Made by a program: the position numbers and the translations under genes
DNA from: Pontibacter oryzae
GTDB lineage: Bacteria; Bacteroidota; Bacteroidia; Cytophagales; Hymenobacteraceae
Direction of reading: 5' to 3'
Assembly: GCF_003576375.1 (NCBI RefSeq)
Contig: NZ_QWGE01000003.1
Location: 186,001-250,000 of the forward strand
Length of the DNA: 64,000 nt
Shown here: piece by piece, positions 50,098 through 58,216 of the stretch
Numbering within the stretch: position 1 is the stretch's first letter
Layout: each line of letters opens with the position of its first letter
Notes under the pieces: generated by a model
Told to the model about the DNA's origin: nothing
What the model saw: only the letters and a program-made list of their open reading frames with translations
Database searches by the model: none

Positions 50098-50838
50098 TTA
50101 AATGGAGAGCACACTGCGCAGCCTGCTGTAGCCGCTGCGGCTCAGGGGCACGCGCACGCCATTTTTCAGCAGGGCCAGGTGTGAGTCTTTCTCCAGGGTT
50201 TCGATGCGGGTGAGCTGGGCAAGCGGAATGATATAGGAACGGTGCACGCGCACAAACTGCGCCGGGTCCAGCACGCGCTCGTAATAGCTCATTGTTTTCT
50301 TCTTCAGGAAGAGGCCGTCCGGGGTATGCACTTTCACATAGTCGTCGTAGGCTTCGAGGTATAAAACATCCTTTACAGGTATGATCCGGATGTCGTTGGC
50401 CACCTTTACCACGATGCGCTGCTGCTCCTCGGGCTGCTTGGCAGGCACCTCGCTTAGCTCGGCTGTTTTGCTTTCGGTAGTTTGCACACTGCGCTTTTCC
50501 AGCCACTTCTTCATGGCGGCATCGAAGCGGGCCTGGCTAAAGGGCTTGAGCAGGTAATCCACGGCATTTGCCTCGAAGGCCTTTAGGGCATACTCATCAA
50601 AGGCAGTGGTAAATATCACGTCGGGCGCCTGGTCTACCAGTTCCAGCATCTCGAAGCCGTTTATTTTAGGCATCTGCACATCCAGGAAGATAAGGTCGGG
50701 CTGGTGCTGCGCAATGGCCTTTACGCCCTCAAAGCCGTTGCCGCACTCGTCTGCCACTTCTATTTCGGGGTAGCGCTGCAGGTACTCGGCCACAATGCTG
50801 CGCGCCAGGGGCTCATCGTCTATTATCAAACACTTCAT
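50098..50838 (-). CDS. LytTR-family response regulator
   Basis: About 246 residues from the ATG at 50838 (50841 would add one Met). The receiver domain has CLIIDDEPLA, phospho-acceptor Asp in LIFLDVQMPKINGFE, and LLKPFSQARF. The C-terminal LytTR domain (VVKVANDIRIIPVKDVLYLEAYDDYVKVHT, VRVHRSYIIPL) binds DNA through beta-strands rather than a helix-turn-helix. It overlaps the sensor gene by about 26 bases and is translationally coupled to it. The likely targets include its own operon with the LiaF-like gene. Confidence 0.93.
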   Translation of the reverse strand: MKCLIIDDEPLARSIVAEYLQRYPEIEVADECGNGFEGVKAIAQHQPDLIFLDVQMPKINGFEMLELVDQAPDVIFTTAFDEYALKAFEANAVDYLLKPFSQARFDAAMKKWLEKRSVQTTESKTAELSEVPAKQPEEQQRIVVKVANDIRIIPVKDVLYLEAYDDYVKVHTPDGLFLKKKTMSYYERVLDPAQFVRVHRSYIIPLAQLTRIETLEKDSHLALLKNGVRVPLSRSGYSRLRSVLSI

Positions 50839-51862
50839 CATTTTTCTGCGGAATTTTAATGCTGGTGATAAACTGGTTTTCATGCTGGCGGGTCTGCAGC
50901 AGGTCCTGGCGGGCATAGAGCAGGTAGAGGCGGCGCTGCACGGAGCTAAGCCCGAAGCCTGTGCCCCGTTGGGGCTGAGCGGTGGCGGGGTCATAAGGGT
51001 TTTGCACCTGCAGCAGCAAATGGTGGTCCTGGGCGGTAGCTGTTATACTTATCACCGTGTCGCCGATGGTATCGTAAAGGCCAAACTTGATAGCGTTTTC
51101 CACCACAGGTTGCAGCAAAAGCGCAGGCAGGCGCATGTTCATAGTTTCGTTTTGTACATCAATGGCAGTTTGCAGGCGGTGCCCGAACCGTACTTTTTCA
51201 ATATCGAGGTATAGCTCCAGTTGCTGCAGCTCGTCGGCCAGGCTCACCTGTTGTTGGTTGTCTTTGCGGAGGGTGCCGCGCAGGAAATCGGAAAGCTGCT
51301 GGATCATGTTGCGCGCCTGCTCCGGCCTGGCCACCACCAGCGCCGAAATGGAGTTGAGGCTGTTGAACAGGAAATGCGGCTGCAGCTGCTGGCGTAAGGT
51401 ATGGAGCTCAGCTTCGCGGGCCAGTTTTTCTGAGGTGGCGCGGCGCTGCTCCTCCTGTTGCTGCTCCAAAGTATAAAACCAGAACCAGCTCAGGAGCAAC
51501 AGCAGCAGCACCATCAGCCAGGTAAACACGAAGCGCACCGCCAGCGTGGCATCCACGAAGCCCAGGTATACTTCATCGCCCTGAAAGGCGCGCGTGGTTA
51601 TCCAGTAAAACACCATGGTGCTCAGCACGCCCAAGCCCAGGCTCCAGCCCAGCAAGTATGCGGCCTCTTTTATACTTGGCTGGTAATAGCGCAGGCCGGT
51701 GCCCATGGCGTAGCCACCGGCGGTTAGCAGCAGGTTGGTCAGCAGGCCATCGGAGATAGCGATGCTCCAGCCAAACCCCGCCGACCATAGCAATGTTGCC
51801 TGCACCGCCGCCCAAAGCACCGCCCAAACAAAATACATCAGAATAACCCGGCTCGGAGACAT
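50813..51862 (-). CDS. LytS-like sensor histidine kinase
   Basis: A sensor kinase of 349 residues with four membrane helices in residues 1-128 (short periplasmic loops, so it may sense within the membrane), then the His_kinase domain: LRQQLQPHFLFNSLNSISALV with the phospho-His, LADELQQLELYLDIEKVRFG and PALLLQPVVENAIKFGLYD, ending in a degenerate ATPase with GTGFGLSSV. It phosphorylates the LytTR regulator encoded downstream. Together with the LiaF-like gene upstream, it resembles cell-wall-stress LiaFSR-type systems, although the regulator is LytTR rather than NarL-like. Confidence 0.93.
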   Translation of the reverse strand: MSPSRVILMYFVWAVLWAAVQATLLWSAGFGWSIAISDGLLTNLLLTAGGYAMGTGLRYYQPSIKEAAYLLGWSLGLGVLSTMVFYWITTRAFQGDEVYLGFVDATLAVRFVFTWLMVLLLLLLSWFWFYTLEQQQEEQRRATSEKLAREAELHTLRQQLQPHFLFNSLNSISALVVARPEQARNMIQQLSDFLRGTLRKDNQQQVSLADELQQLELYLDIEKVRFGHRLQTAIDVQNETMNMRLPALLLQPVVENAIKFGLYDTIGDTVISITATAQDHHLLLQVQNPYDPATAQPQRGTGFGLSSVQRRLYLLYARQDLLQTRQHENQFITSIKIPQKNDEVFDNRR

Positions 51863-51963
51863 GGTTTGGAATTGTTGATCGTTAGATTGCTAAATGATTA
51901 GGCTTTGCTGGTTGTTCACGGAAAGTATAACCCGTTTTCACAAACAATTTAACCCACAGCAAT

Positions 51964-52782
51964 TTAATAGCTCTTAATACTCAGGCCACCGAACAGTGCG
52001 GTTCCTTTCAGGATGAGCACTTTGTTAGGGTCGTAGCTGCTGCCGGGCATGATGGGGCGCTTATCGTCCACGCCGCCAAGTATGGCTGCCACCTCCGAGA
52101 TTACATGCCAATGCGGCGGCACGATCAGGGTGGTTCCCCCAAAGATCTGGGTGGTTTCCAGCACGGCGGGCTTTTGCAGGTCGGCCTGGCTCAGGTTAAG
52201 CTCGCTTCCGCCAAACACGCTTACAATCTCGCCTCCCCTGAAATTTTTAGAGATGATGTTTTTCTTCACGCCGCCAAGAATGGCTGTAGCCTCTACCACT
52301 TCTTCGGTTGAGTAGGTTGTATCGGATGCGCTATCGGCATCGTCGGGCCCGTTGTGGTAGCCTGTGGGTTGTGGCCCTGAGCTCCCGCCGTGCCTTCTGC
52401 CGAAGGAGTCGAAACGGTGGCGCGGTTTCAGCATCACCCATAAACCGATAGCGATGAGCAGCACAGGCCAGAAGTAGAAGCGCATGTTAAACCCGGTAAA
52501 CATATCGTTAACGAGGAAAACGCCGCCTATCAGCACCAGCACCAGCCAGCTAGACTTCCGGAAGTTGTGCTTAAAACCAATAAACAGGCCCAGCACGATC
52601 AAAAACATCTGCCACGAGAATACCCAGTGTGGCAGGAAGAAGAGGTTTAGTTTAGTAGCAAGCACAACTAAGCCAACTGCTATCAGCAGCAGGCCAGCCA
52701 TTACTTTTCCGCTTGAGCCACCGCGGGGAGCAGGCCAGTTGTCGCGGTAATTGTTGTCCGGGGTTTGATTTCTGTCTTCCAT
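51964..52782 (-). CDS. LiaF-like cell-wall-stress membrane protein
   Basis: A 272-residue protein with a cytoplasmic N-terminus, four helices between residues 28 and 118 (VMAGLLLIAVGLVVLATKL; VFSWQMFLIVLGLFIGF; WLVLVLIGGVFLVND; FYFWPVLLIAIGLWVML) and a soluble C-terminal beta-helix domain with repeated TAILGGVKKNI, VSVFGGSEL, TQIFGGTTLIVP, AAILGGVDD and TALFGGLSIKSY. That FGG-type repeat and helix set match the LiaF/DUF2154 cell-wall-active antibiotic response proteins. It stands upstream of a LytS/LytR pair on the same strand (101-base gap) and probably modulates it. Confidence 0.88.
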   Translation of the reverse strand: MEDRNQTPDNNYRDNWPAPRGGSSGKVMAGLLLIAVGLVVLATKLNLFFLPHWVFSWQMFLIVLGLFIGFKHNFRKSSWLVLVLIGGVFLVNDMFTGFNMRFYFWPVLLIAIGLWVMLKPRHRFDSFGRRHGGSSGPQPTGYHNGPDDADSASDTTYSTEEVVEATAILGGVKKNIISKNFRGGEIVSVFGGSELNLSQADLQKPAVLETTQIFGGTTLIVPPHWHVISEVAAILGGVDDKRPIMPGSSYDPNKVLILKGTALFGGLSIKSY

Positions 52783-53614
52783 AGTTCTTTTCCTTTAAGA
52801 TTATATTATAAAGGTACTGTAACCGGGCCTGCGCGTCTATAGGCAATAGGCCGATGCGGCAGAGAAGTCGGTAAGCTGCGGGTTTGCGTCGGTAAACTAC
52901 GAAGTATATAGTGGTTGTGCAATTTACCGATGGTTTGTAGGAACTTGGTATCTGTAACTTATACTTTAATTGCAGCTTCCCTTGATTTGAACCAAGTTAT
53001 ACTTTCTGGGTCCTGTTCTTCCTCAGCCTTGCTTGCTTATTGTTTCATCATCTTTGGCTTTGGTGCCCTCTAGGCCGGGAGGCCTCGTCCTTAGACATCG
53101 CGCGGTGTACATTTCCTGCCCTCGTGCCTCGGGCTGCCTCACTACGTTCGTCACCGGAAATCTACAAGGCGCTCAATCCAAGGACTGGGATCATTTCAGT
53201 AGCTACCGTTAATGTGACTGGAACCGCCTTGTAGGGACAGGGCGCGACCTGTCCTGCGTTGCCCGCCATTATGAAACTGTGTGGGTGAGGATTGATTCAT
53301 ACTTGATAATTCTTACCCTACCGCAAGTTTTCAACCTGTGGCTTTAATTGACATTGAGTTTTCAACTCAACTGGGACAAAGGCCCAAGATTTAGCCAGGT
53401 ACAAGTAAGCAATCTCACCCCAAAAGTATACTATCTACTAAACGTAACAGTCTATACTTTTGAAGACACATTGGATCCAGTGCTGTACAGAAAAACCCTG
53501 CGTATCTAACTATCCTGTAAACCATGACCCAGGCAATTACAAAGTATACTTCCTCCTGCTAACTTGCGTATCAACTCAGTATTACCTAAATAGAGCCGGA
53601 ACGCGCAAATTATT
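52783..53614. other. Long intergenic region (about 830 bp) with repeat-like sequence
   Basis: Between divergent genes. No convincing gene: a 64-codon frame at 53040-53234 has no family features. The part from about 53040 to 53260 looks like noncoding repeat material, with GC-rich fragments around a near-palindrome at 53235-53254, and the rest is AT-rich with several AAGTATA-type words. Confidence 0.5.
53235..53254. repeat. Near-palindromic element
   Basis: GGACAGG (53235-53241) and CCTGTCC (53248-53254) around GCGCGA. One base change would make a complete 20-bp palindrome with TCGCGA at the centre. Similar elements are often multi-copy in bacteria. Confidence 0.4.
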
Positions 53615-53622
53615 TATCTTTG
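53615..53622 (+). promoter_or_regulatory. TAnnTTTG -7 box for pheS
   Basis: TATCTTTG, exact consensus, six bases before the ATG at 53629. It covers the TTG at 53620, which is therefore not the start. The mRNA would be almost leaderless. Confidence 0.6.
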
Positions 53623-53628
53623 CATATT

Positions 53629-54654
53629 ATGGTGGAGAACATACAACAAGTAGCACAAGAGATAGAGTCGGCTGCGCTAAGCAACGCTGCCGAACTGGAG
53701 CAATTCCGAATTGCGTATATAGGCCGCAAGGGCCGCATTGCAGACCTTTTCAACAACCTGAAAGAAGTAGCACCGGAGCAGCGCCGCGAGGTGGGCCAGC
53801 AACTGAACACGCTGAAGAACCGTGCTCAGGAGCGCTTTGACCAGGCACAGGAGCAGCTTGCCAGCGCAGCAGACAATGCCGGCGATACAGGCTTCGACTT
53901 TACGTTGCCAACCATCCCGAACACGTTGGGCACGCGCCACCCGCTCTCGCTGGTGCGCCAGGAGATTGTGCGCATTTTTGAACGCATCGGTTTTAACGTG
54001 TCCGAAGGCCCGGAGATGGAAGACGACTGGCATAACTTCTCTGCCCTGAACTTCCCCGAGAACCACCCGGCCCGCGAGATGCAGGATACCTTCTTCCTGA
54101 GCGAAGACAAGGAGCAACTGCTGCGCACCCATACGTCCACGGTGCAGGTACGCCTGATGGAGAACAACCAACCGCCGCTGCGCAGCATTATGCCGGGCCG
54201 CGTGTATCGCAACGAGGCTATCTCGGCGCGCGCGCACATGGTATTCCACCAGGTAGAAGGGCTTTACGTAAACAAAGGCGTTAGCTTTAAAGACCTGAAA
54301 GAAACTCTGTATTACTTCGCCAAAGAGATGTTTGGGCAGGACACGCAAATCCGTTTTCGCCCGTCGTTCTTCCCTTTCACAGAGCCTAGCGCCGAGATCG
54401 ATATTACCTGCTTTATCTGCAAAGGCGAGGGCTGCAACATTTGCAAAGGCTCTGGCTGGGTAGAGATTGGTGGCTCCGGCATGGTAGACCCTGCCGTGCT
54501 GCAAAGCTCCGGCATCGACCCGGAAGTATACTCTGGCTTTGCCTTTGGTATGGGCATCGAGCGCATCACCATGCTCAAGTACCAGATAAAAGACCTGCGC
54601 CTCTTCACCGAAAACGACGTGCGCTTCCTGCGCCAGTTTGAAGGGGTAATTTAA
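53629..54654 (+). CDS. pheS: Phenylalanine--tRNA ligase alpha subunit
   Basis: About 341 residues from the ATG at 53629. The N-terminal coiled-coil (IESAALSNAAELEQFRIAYIGRKGRIADLFNNLKEV) binds tRNA. The class II catalytic core follows: HPLSLVRQEIVRIFERIGF, GPEMEDDWHNFSALNFPENHPARE, VYRNEAISARAHMVFHQVEGL (motif 2), RPSFFPFTEPSAEIDI and GFAFGMGIERITML (motif 3). The insertion CFICKGEGCNICKGSGWVE has four Cys that could hold zinc. PheS works as an alpha2-beta2 tetramer with PheT, which is not next to it here. The TAtcTTTG promoter and near-zero leader are notable. Confidence 0.95.
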   Translation: MVENIQQVAQEIESAALSNAAELEQFRIAYIGRKGRIADLFNNLKEVAPEQRREVGQQLNTLKNRAQERFDQAQEQLASAADNAGDTGFDFTLPTIPNTLGTRHPLSLVRQEIVRIFERIGFNVSEGPEMEDDWHNFSALNFPENHPAREMQDTFFLSEDKEQLLRTHTSTVQVRLMENNQPPLRSIMPGRVYRNEAISARAHMVFHQVEGLYVNKGVSFKDLKETLYYFAKEMFGQDTQIRFRPSFFPFTEPSAEIDITCFICKGEGCNICKGSGWVEIGGSGMVDPAVLQSSGIDPEVYSGFAFGMGIERITMLKYQIKDLRLFTENDVRFLRQFEGVI

Positions 54655-54656
54655 TT

Positions 54657-54822
54657 GTTGATGGTTAAATTGTTTTATTGTTAGCTTCGCCAATAGTATA
54701 CTTAAATACCCTATCCTTTCTGTCATCCTGTGAATGATCTTGGCTGAAGGGAGGTTAAGCTCAACAAAGAGCAAAGGCTTTCATCTACTAAAAAAGACAA
54801 AACAACAATTTAACCATCCAAC
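54657..54822. repeat. MITE-like element with imperfect terminal inverted repeats
   Basis: GTTGATGGTTAAATTGTT at 54657-54674 and the near-exact reverse complement at 54804-54822 (one base insertion). The 130-bp interior contains a TCTGTCATCCTGTGAATGAT piece resembling interspersed repeats of this phylum. The element lies in the pheS-hbd spacer and codes for nothing. Confidence 0.45.
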
Positions 54823-54839
54823 ATTTAACAGTTTATAAT

Positions 54840-55700
54840 ATGAAGCTGGAGGATATCAAAACCATAGGTATAGTTGGGGCCGGGACCATGGGCCAGGGCA
54901 TTGCCCAGATCTGTGCGCAGGCAGGTTATAAAACCATCCTGTTCGATATTAACGCGCAGGTGCTAGAGAAAGCCGAGCAGACTACGGTGAAGAACCTGGA
55001 CAAAGGCATAGAGCGCGGCAAGCTGACCGAAGCTGATAAAAAAGCAGCGCTGGCTAACCTAAACTATACCGGCGATACCCTCCAACTAAGCTGCGATGTA
55101 ATTATTGAGGCAGTGGTGGAGCGGCTGGAAGTGAAGCAAAGCATCTTTCAGGAATTGGCCAATATCAACACACCTGATACTATACTTGCCTCTAACACGT
55201 CCTCTATCCCGATTACCCAGATTGCCGCTGCCGTGCCTAACCCTGAGCGCGTGGTGGGTATGCACTTTTTTAACCCGGCCCACATCATGAAGTTGGTCGA
55301 AGTAATCTCTGGTGCTGCTACGTCTCTTGAAACCGCTGAAACTATAAAACAGTTAGCCGAAAAGCTTGGCAAAACCGCTGTTATGGCCAAAGACTCGCCG
55401 GGCTTTATCGTGAACCGTGTGGCGCGCCATTTTTACGTGGAGGGCCTGAAGCTGCTGGAAGAAGGCGTTGCCGATGTAGAAACAATAGACAAGCTGATGC
55501 AGGCCAGCGGCTTTAAAATGGGCCCTTTTGAACTCATGGATCTGATCGGTGTTGATACCAATTATTCTGTAACCACCTCCATGTTCGAGGCTTTCCATTA
55601 TGACGCTAAATTCAGGCCGAGCCGCATACAGCAACAGAAAGTTGATGCCGGGCACCACGGCCGCAAAACAGGCAAAGGCTTTTATACTTATGGCAAATAG
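54840..55700 (+). CDS. hbd: 3-hydroxybutyryl-CoA dehydrogenase
   Basis: An NAD(P)-dependent 3-hydroxyacyl-CoA dehydrogenase of 286 residues. The Rossmann motif is GIVGAGTMGQGIAQICAQAGY (about 10-30). CDVIIEAVVE, NTSSIPITQIA and VVGMHFFNPAHIMKLVEVI contain the catalytic His, and the C-terminal domain has DSPGFIVNRV and PFELMDLIGVD. It oxidises 3-hydroxyacyl-CoA to 3-oxoacyl-CoA in fatty-acid or butyrate metabolism. No thiolase or enoyl hydratase is adjacent. A Rieske-like lipoprotein gene overlaps its last 11 bases and is co-transcribed. Confidence 0.94.
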   Translation: MKLEDIKTIGIVGAGTMGQGIAQICAQAGYKTILFDINAQVLEKAEQTTVKNLDKGIERGKLTEADKKAALANLNYTGDTLQLSCDVIIEAVVERLEVKQSIFQELANINTPDTILASNTSSIPITQIAAAVPNPERVVGMHFFNPAHIMKLVEVISGAATSLETAETIKQLAEKLGKTAVMAKDSPGFIVNRVARHFYVEGLKLLEEGVADVETIDKLMQASGFKMGPFELMDLIGVDTNYSVTTSMFEAFHYDAKFRPSRIQQQKVDAGHHGRKTGKGFYTYGK

Positions 55701-56112
55701 GCGCTGGCCCATACTTTTGCCTTTGCTGGCCATACTTGCCAGCTCCTGCCAGGATAACGGCAGCAGCCCCGGCATACCCAACGTGCCCGTAAACACACAG
55801 CTTAACGTAAACAGCCAGCTGTACCCCGACCTGCGCCAGGATGGAGGCTTTGCGTATCTGCCCGAAGGGTATAAAGGCATTATTGTGGTGCGGCAGAACG
55901 CCGGGAGCTACCTGGCTTTTGAGCGTAGCTGCTCTTACGACCCTACCAATACCTGCAAACTAGAAGTAGACCAGTCCCGGCTTTTCATCGTGGACCCTTG
56001 CTGCGGTTCTCAGTTTAACCTGAAGGGCCAGGTAACGGGCGGACCAGCGGTTATAGGCTTAAGGCAGTACAGAACTTCTTTGGTAGCCTCAACGCTTTAC
56101 ATTTCAAACTAA
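55690..56112 (+). CDS. Rieske-like lipoprotein with altered cluster ligands
   Basis: 140 residues from the ATG at 55690, giving a lipoprotein signal (lipobox ASSC, Cys20). The start overlaps the dehydrogenase stop by 11 bases; the frame is open upstream to 55600. Residues 55-140 follow the Rieske/ferredoxin-like fold: AFERSCSYDPTNTCKLEV, then LFIVDPCCGSQFNLKGQVTGGPAVIGLRQY and LYISN. In Rieske proteins the ligands are CxH and CxCH-type, but here Tyr83 replaces the first His and Cys105 the second, with Asp102 at the third ligand; Cys89/Cys104 could form the usual disulphide. It may hold a different centre or no cluster. Relatives with similar substitutions seem common in Bacteroidota. Confidence 0.8.
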   Translation: MANRRWPILLPLLAILASSCQDNGSSPGIPNVPVNTQLNVNSQLYPDLRQDGGFAYLPEGYKGIIVVRQNAGSYLAFERSCSYDPTNTCKLEVDQSRLFIVDPCCGSQFNLKGQVTGGPAVIGLRQYRTSLVASTLYISN

Positions 56113-56247
56113 ATTTTTCTTTTTGATTTACAGCAAATTACAATTTTCTTGAAAGTTTTTTTATCATAGTACTTGCGTGAGAAACTAAACTGCCGTAATA
56201 TTGCATCATCAAACGGCGGTAATAACGCCACTGATAACGTCGAAAAT

Positions 56248-56321
56248 TCCTCCTTAGCTCAGTCGGTTAGAGCACCTGACTGTTAATCAGGGGGTCCCTG
56301 GTTCGAGCCCAGGAGGGGGAG
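56248..56321 (+). tRNA. tRNA-Asn (GTT)
   Basis: Acceptor TCCTCCT/AGGGGGA (with a T-G pair), D-arm AGCTCAGTCGGTTAGAGC, anticodon stem CCTGA/TCAGG with loop CTGTTAA (anticodon GTT), T-arm CCTGG-TTCGAGC-CCAGG, discriminator G at 56321. The 3' CCA is not encoded (CAA follows). Confidence 0.95.
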
Positions 56322-56322
56322 C

Positions 56323-56350
56323 AAAAGCCACTCAGTAATGAGTGGCTTTT
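56323..56350 (+). terminator. Terminator after tRNA-Asn
   Basis: 11-bp stem AAAAGCCACTC/GAGTGGCTTTT with loop AGTAAT, followed by T. Confidence 0.85.
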
Positions 56351-56472
56351 TTGTTTTTATACCCTGCCAACTCGAAAGTATAAAACCTCGCGAAGCAGCC
56401 AGCCCTTATATACTTTCGATTCTGCTATAATCATACATATTGTTTTAGCAGAGCTTCCAAATACTAAGCCGC

Positions 56473-57180
56473 CTACCTTTTAAGTTGCAACTGCTCCATT
56501 ACATGTGCTTTGTAAAGGCTTCCTATCGGGATGGCGCTTTCACCGATAAAAATCCTGTTGCCTTCTATGCTGCTGATGTGGTCTTTGGCGACGAGGAATG
56601 ATTTGTGCACCTGCAAAAAGTGCTCTGAAGGCAGCTCGCGCAACATATCAGAGATTTTCTCCCTTACCAGGAGGTGTCCGTCGCTCATAATTACCTTAGC
56701 ATAATTCCCTGCCGCCTCTACATAAAGTATGGCATCCAGCCTTACCTGCACATGCCGCTTGTCGCTGTAAAAAAATGCGAACTCCTTCTTTGTTTGGCTT
56801 GCAGGCGGCATACTTGCTGAGGCATTTTCTTTAACCTGGGTTGCTTTGTTAACAGCCTTCAGGAAGCGCTCAAAACTGAATGGCTTAAGCAGGTAATCCG
56901 AAACCTCCAGCTCATACCCTTCCAGCGCATACTCCTGGTAGGCTGTGGTTACGATAACCTTGGGCGGCTGGGGCAGGGTTCGCAGAAAATCGAAGCCCTT
57001 TAGTTTAGGCATGTTCAAGTCCAGGAAAATCAGGTCTACGGGGTTTTGCCGCAGGTATTCCAGGGCCTCGAAGGCATCGTAGCAATGCTTCATAAGTTGC
57101 ATGCCGGCAAGCTTGTCGCAATAGCTCTCGATGATCTCGTGAGCGATGCTTTCGTCGTCTATGATAAGGTATCTAACCAT
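56473..57180 (-). CDS. LytTR-family response regulator (second pair)
   Basis: 235 residues. The receiver domain has YLIIDDESIAHEII, phospho-Asp in LIFLDLNMPKLKGFDFL, and SDYLLKPFSFERF; the LytTR output domain has FAFFYSDKRHVQVRLDAILYVEAAGNYAKV and FLQVHKSFLVAKDHI. The start overlaps the sensor gene stop by eight bases. It is a LytTR DNA-binding regulator of unknown targets; with the pair at 50098-51862, the window holds two such systems. Confidence 0.93.
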   Translation of the reverse strand: MVRYLIIDDESIAHEIIESYCDKLAGMQLMKHCYDAFEALEYLRQNPVDLIFLDLNMPKLKGFDFLRTLPQPPKVIVTTAYQEYALEGYELEVSDYLLKPFSFERFLKAVNKATQVKENASASMPPASQTKKEFAFFYSDKRHVQVRLDAILYVEAAGNYAKVIMSDGHLLVREKISDMLRELPSEHFLQVHKSFLVAKDHISSIEGNRIFIGESAIPIGSLYKAHVMEQLQLKR

Positions 57181-57994
57181 TTTTTAACTGTAAATGCGCC
57201 CTGAAAACAGAATTATCGTTGGTTAGCACCAGTTTATACTTTTTAGGGTAAGCCAGCTCCAGCCTGCGCTTCAGGTTCTTCAGGCCTATGCCTGGTTTTT
57301 CGGAGAGTTCGCTTGCATCGAAGTTATTTTCAATCTCAAATGTCACAGCCTCTGCATTGGCTTTTATATTGATGTGCAAAAAGGCGTCGTTTCGAAGTTT
57401 CTCCACGCCATGCTTAAAGGCGTTCTCCAGCAGGATAATAAAAAGCAGTGGCCGTATCTGTGCTTTCTCATCGGCAATATCAGTGTTAAACCGGATGTCA
57501 ATGGTTTTATGATACCGCATTTTATGCAATGCAATATAGTTTTGCAAATAGCCAACCTCCTCTTTTATGGTGACAAAGGGCTTCTCGCCTTCGTAAATGC
57601 TGTAGCGCATTAAATCAGAGAGCTTCAGGATTAGCGCCTGCGCCCTATCCGTGTCTTTCCCGACCAAGCCATACAGGTTATTGAGCATGTTAAAGAAGAA
57701 GTGCGGGTTTACCTGGCTTTGCAGGTGCAGCAGTTCATTCTTCATTTTCTCGTTTTTTAGGCTTACGAGCGCCTTTAGCTGCACGATAAGCCAGATAACG
57801 CCTGCCACCAGCAATAGCGCATAGTATAACATTACGGTTATGCCCCACGCGGCTGGGTAGCCTCCTAGAAACATCACAGACTCTTTGCCAAGTATGATCA
57901 GCTCGTAAGCGGTGATGCCCAGCGGAATGGCGACCGTGGTAAGGACGATGACTTTAACCCACAGCCAGTTGGTTCTCTTTAAATGTGTAATCAT
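57173..57994 (-). CDS. LytS-like sensor histidine kinase (second pair)
   Basis: About 273 residues from the ATG at 57994 (MITHLKRTNWLWVKV); the frame is open to 58066 with a GTG start that gives a less typical leader. Two membrane segments (VIVLTTVAIPLGITAYELIIL and MLYYALLLVAGVIWLIVQL) are followed by a coiled linker, the His box LLHLQSQVNPHFFFNMLNNL, and EVGYLQNYIALHKMRY and FIILLENAFKHGVEKLR. The ATPase end has GIGLKNLKRRLEL. It is coupled to the regulator at 56473. Confidence 0.9.
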   Translation of the reverse strand: MITHLKRTNWLWVKVIVLTTVAIPLGITAYELIILGKESVMFLGGYPAAWGITVMLYYALLLVAGVIWLIVQLKALVSLKNEKMKNELLHLQSQVNPHFFFNMLNNLYGLVGKDTDRAQALILKLSDLMRYSIYEGEKPFVTIKEEVGYLQNYIALHKMRYHKTIDIRFNTDIADEKAQIRPLLFIILLENAFKHGVEKLRNDAFLHINIKANAEAVTFEIENNFDASELSEKPGIGLKNLKRRLELAYPKKYKLVLTNDNSVFRAHLQLKNG

Positions 57995-58216
57995 CCTGAA
58001 AAATAGCCAGATTAAAGGGAAACGCGAACAAAAAGTGACAAACCGGCCCATGCAGGATACAAACACCTGCCCGTGGCTGGTGAAATCGTTTCGAGGGAGA
58101 TTTCAGGGTTTGTATCACGCGCGGCGGAAGCCTTATCACATAAACTTATTTGTGCATCAGCTTTAACGGACATTTGCCTTCAGATACAAAGAATGTCCAT
58201 TTAAAAACCCACACAC

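Noticed and set aside
53040..53234. 64-codon frame in the spacer before pheS
   Set aside because: Composition and lack of any start or leader signals suggest noncoding repeat sequence.
53677..54774. Long minus-strand frame opposite pheS (365 codons)
   Set aside because: Mirror of pheS coding sequence, no recognisable domain.
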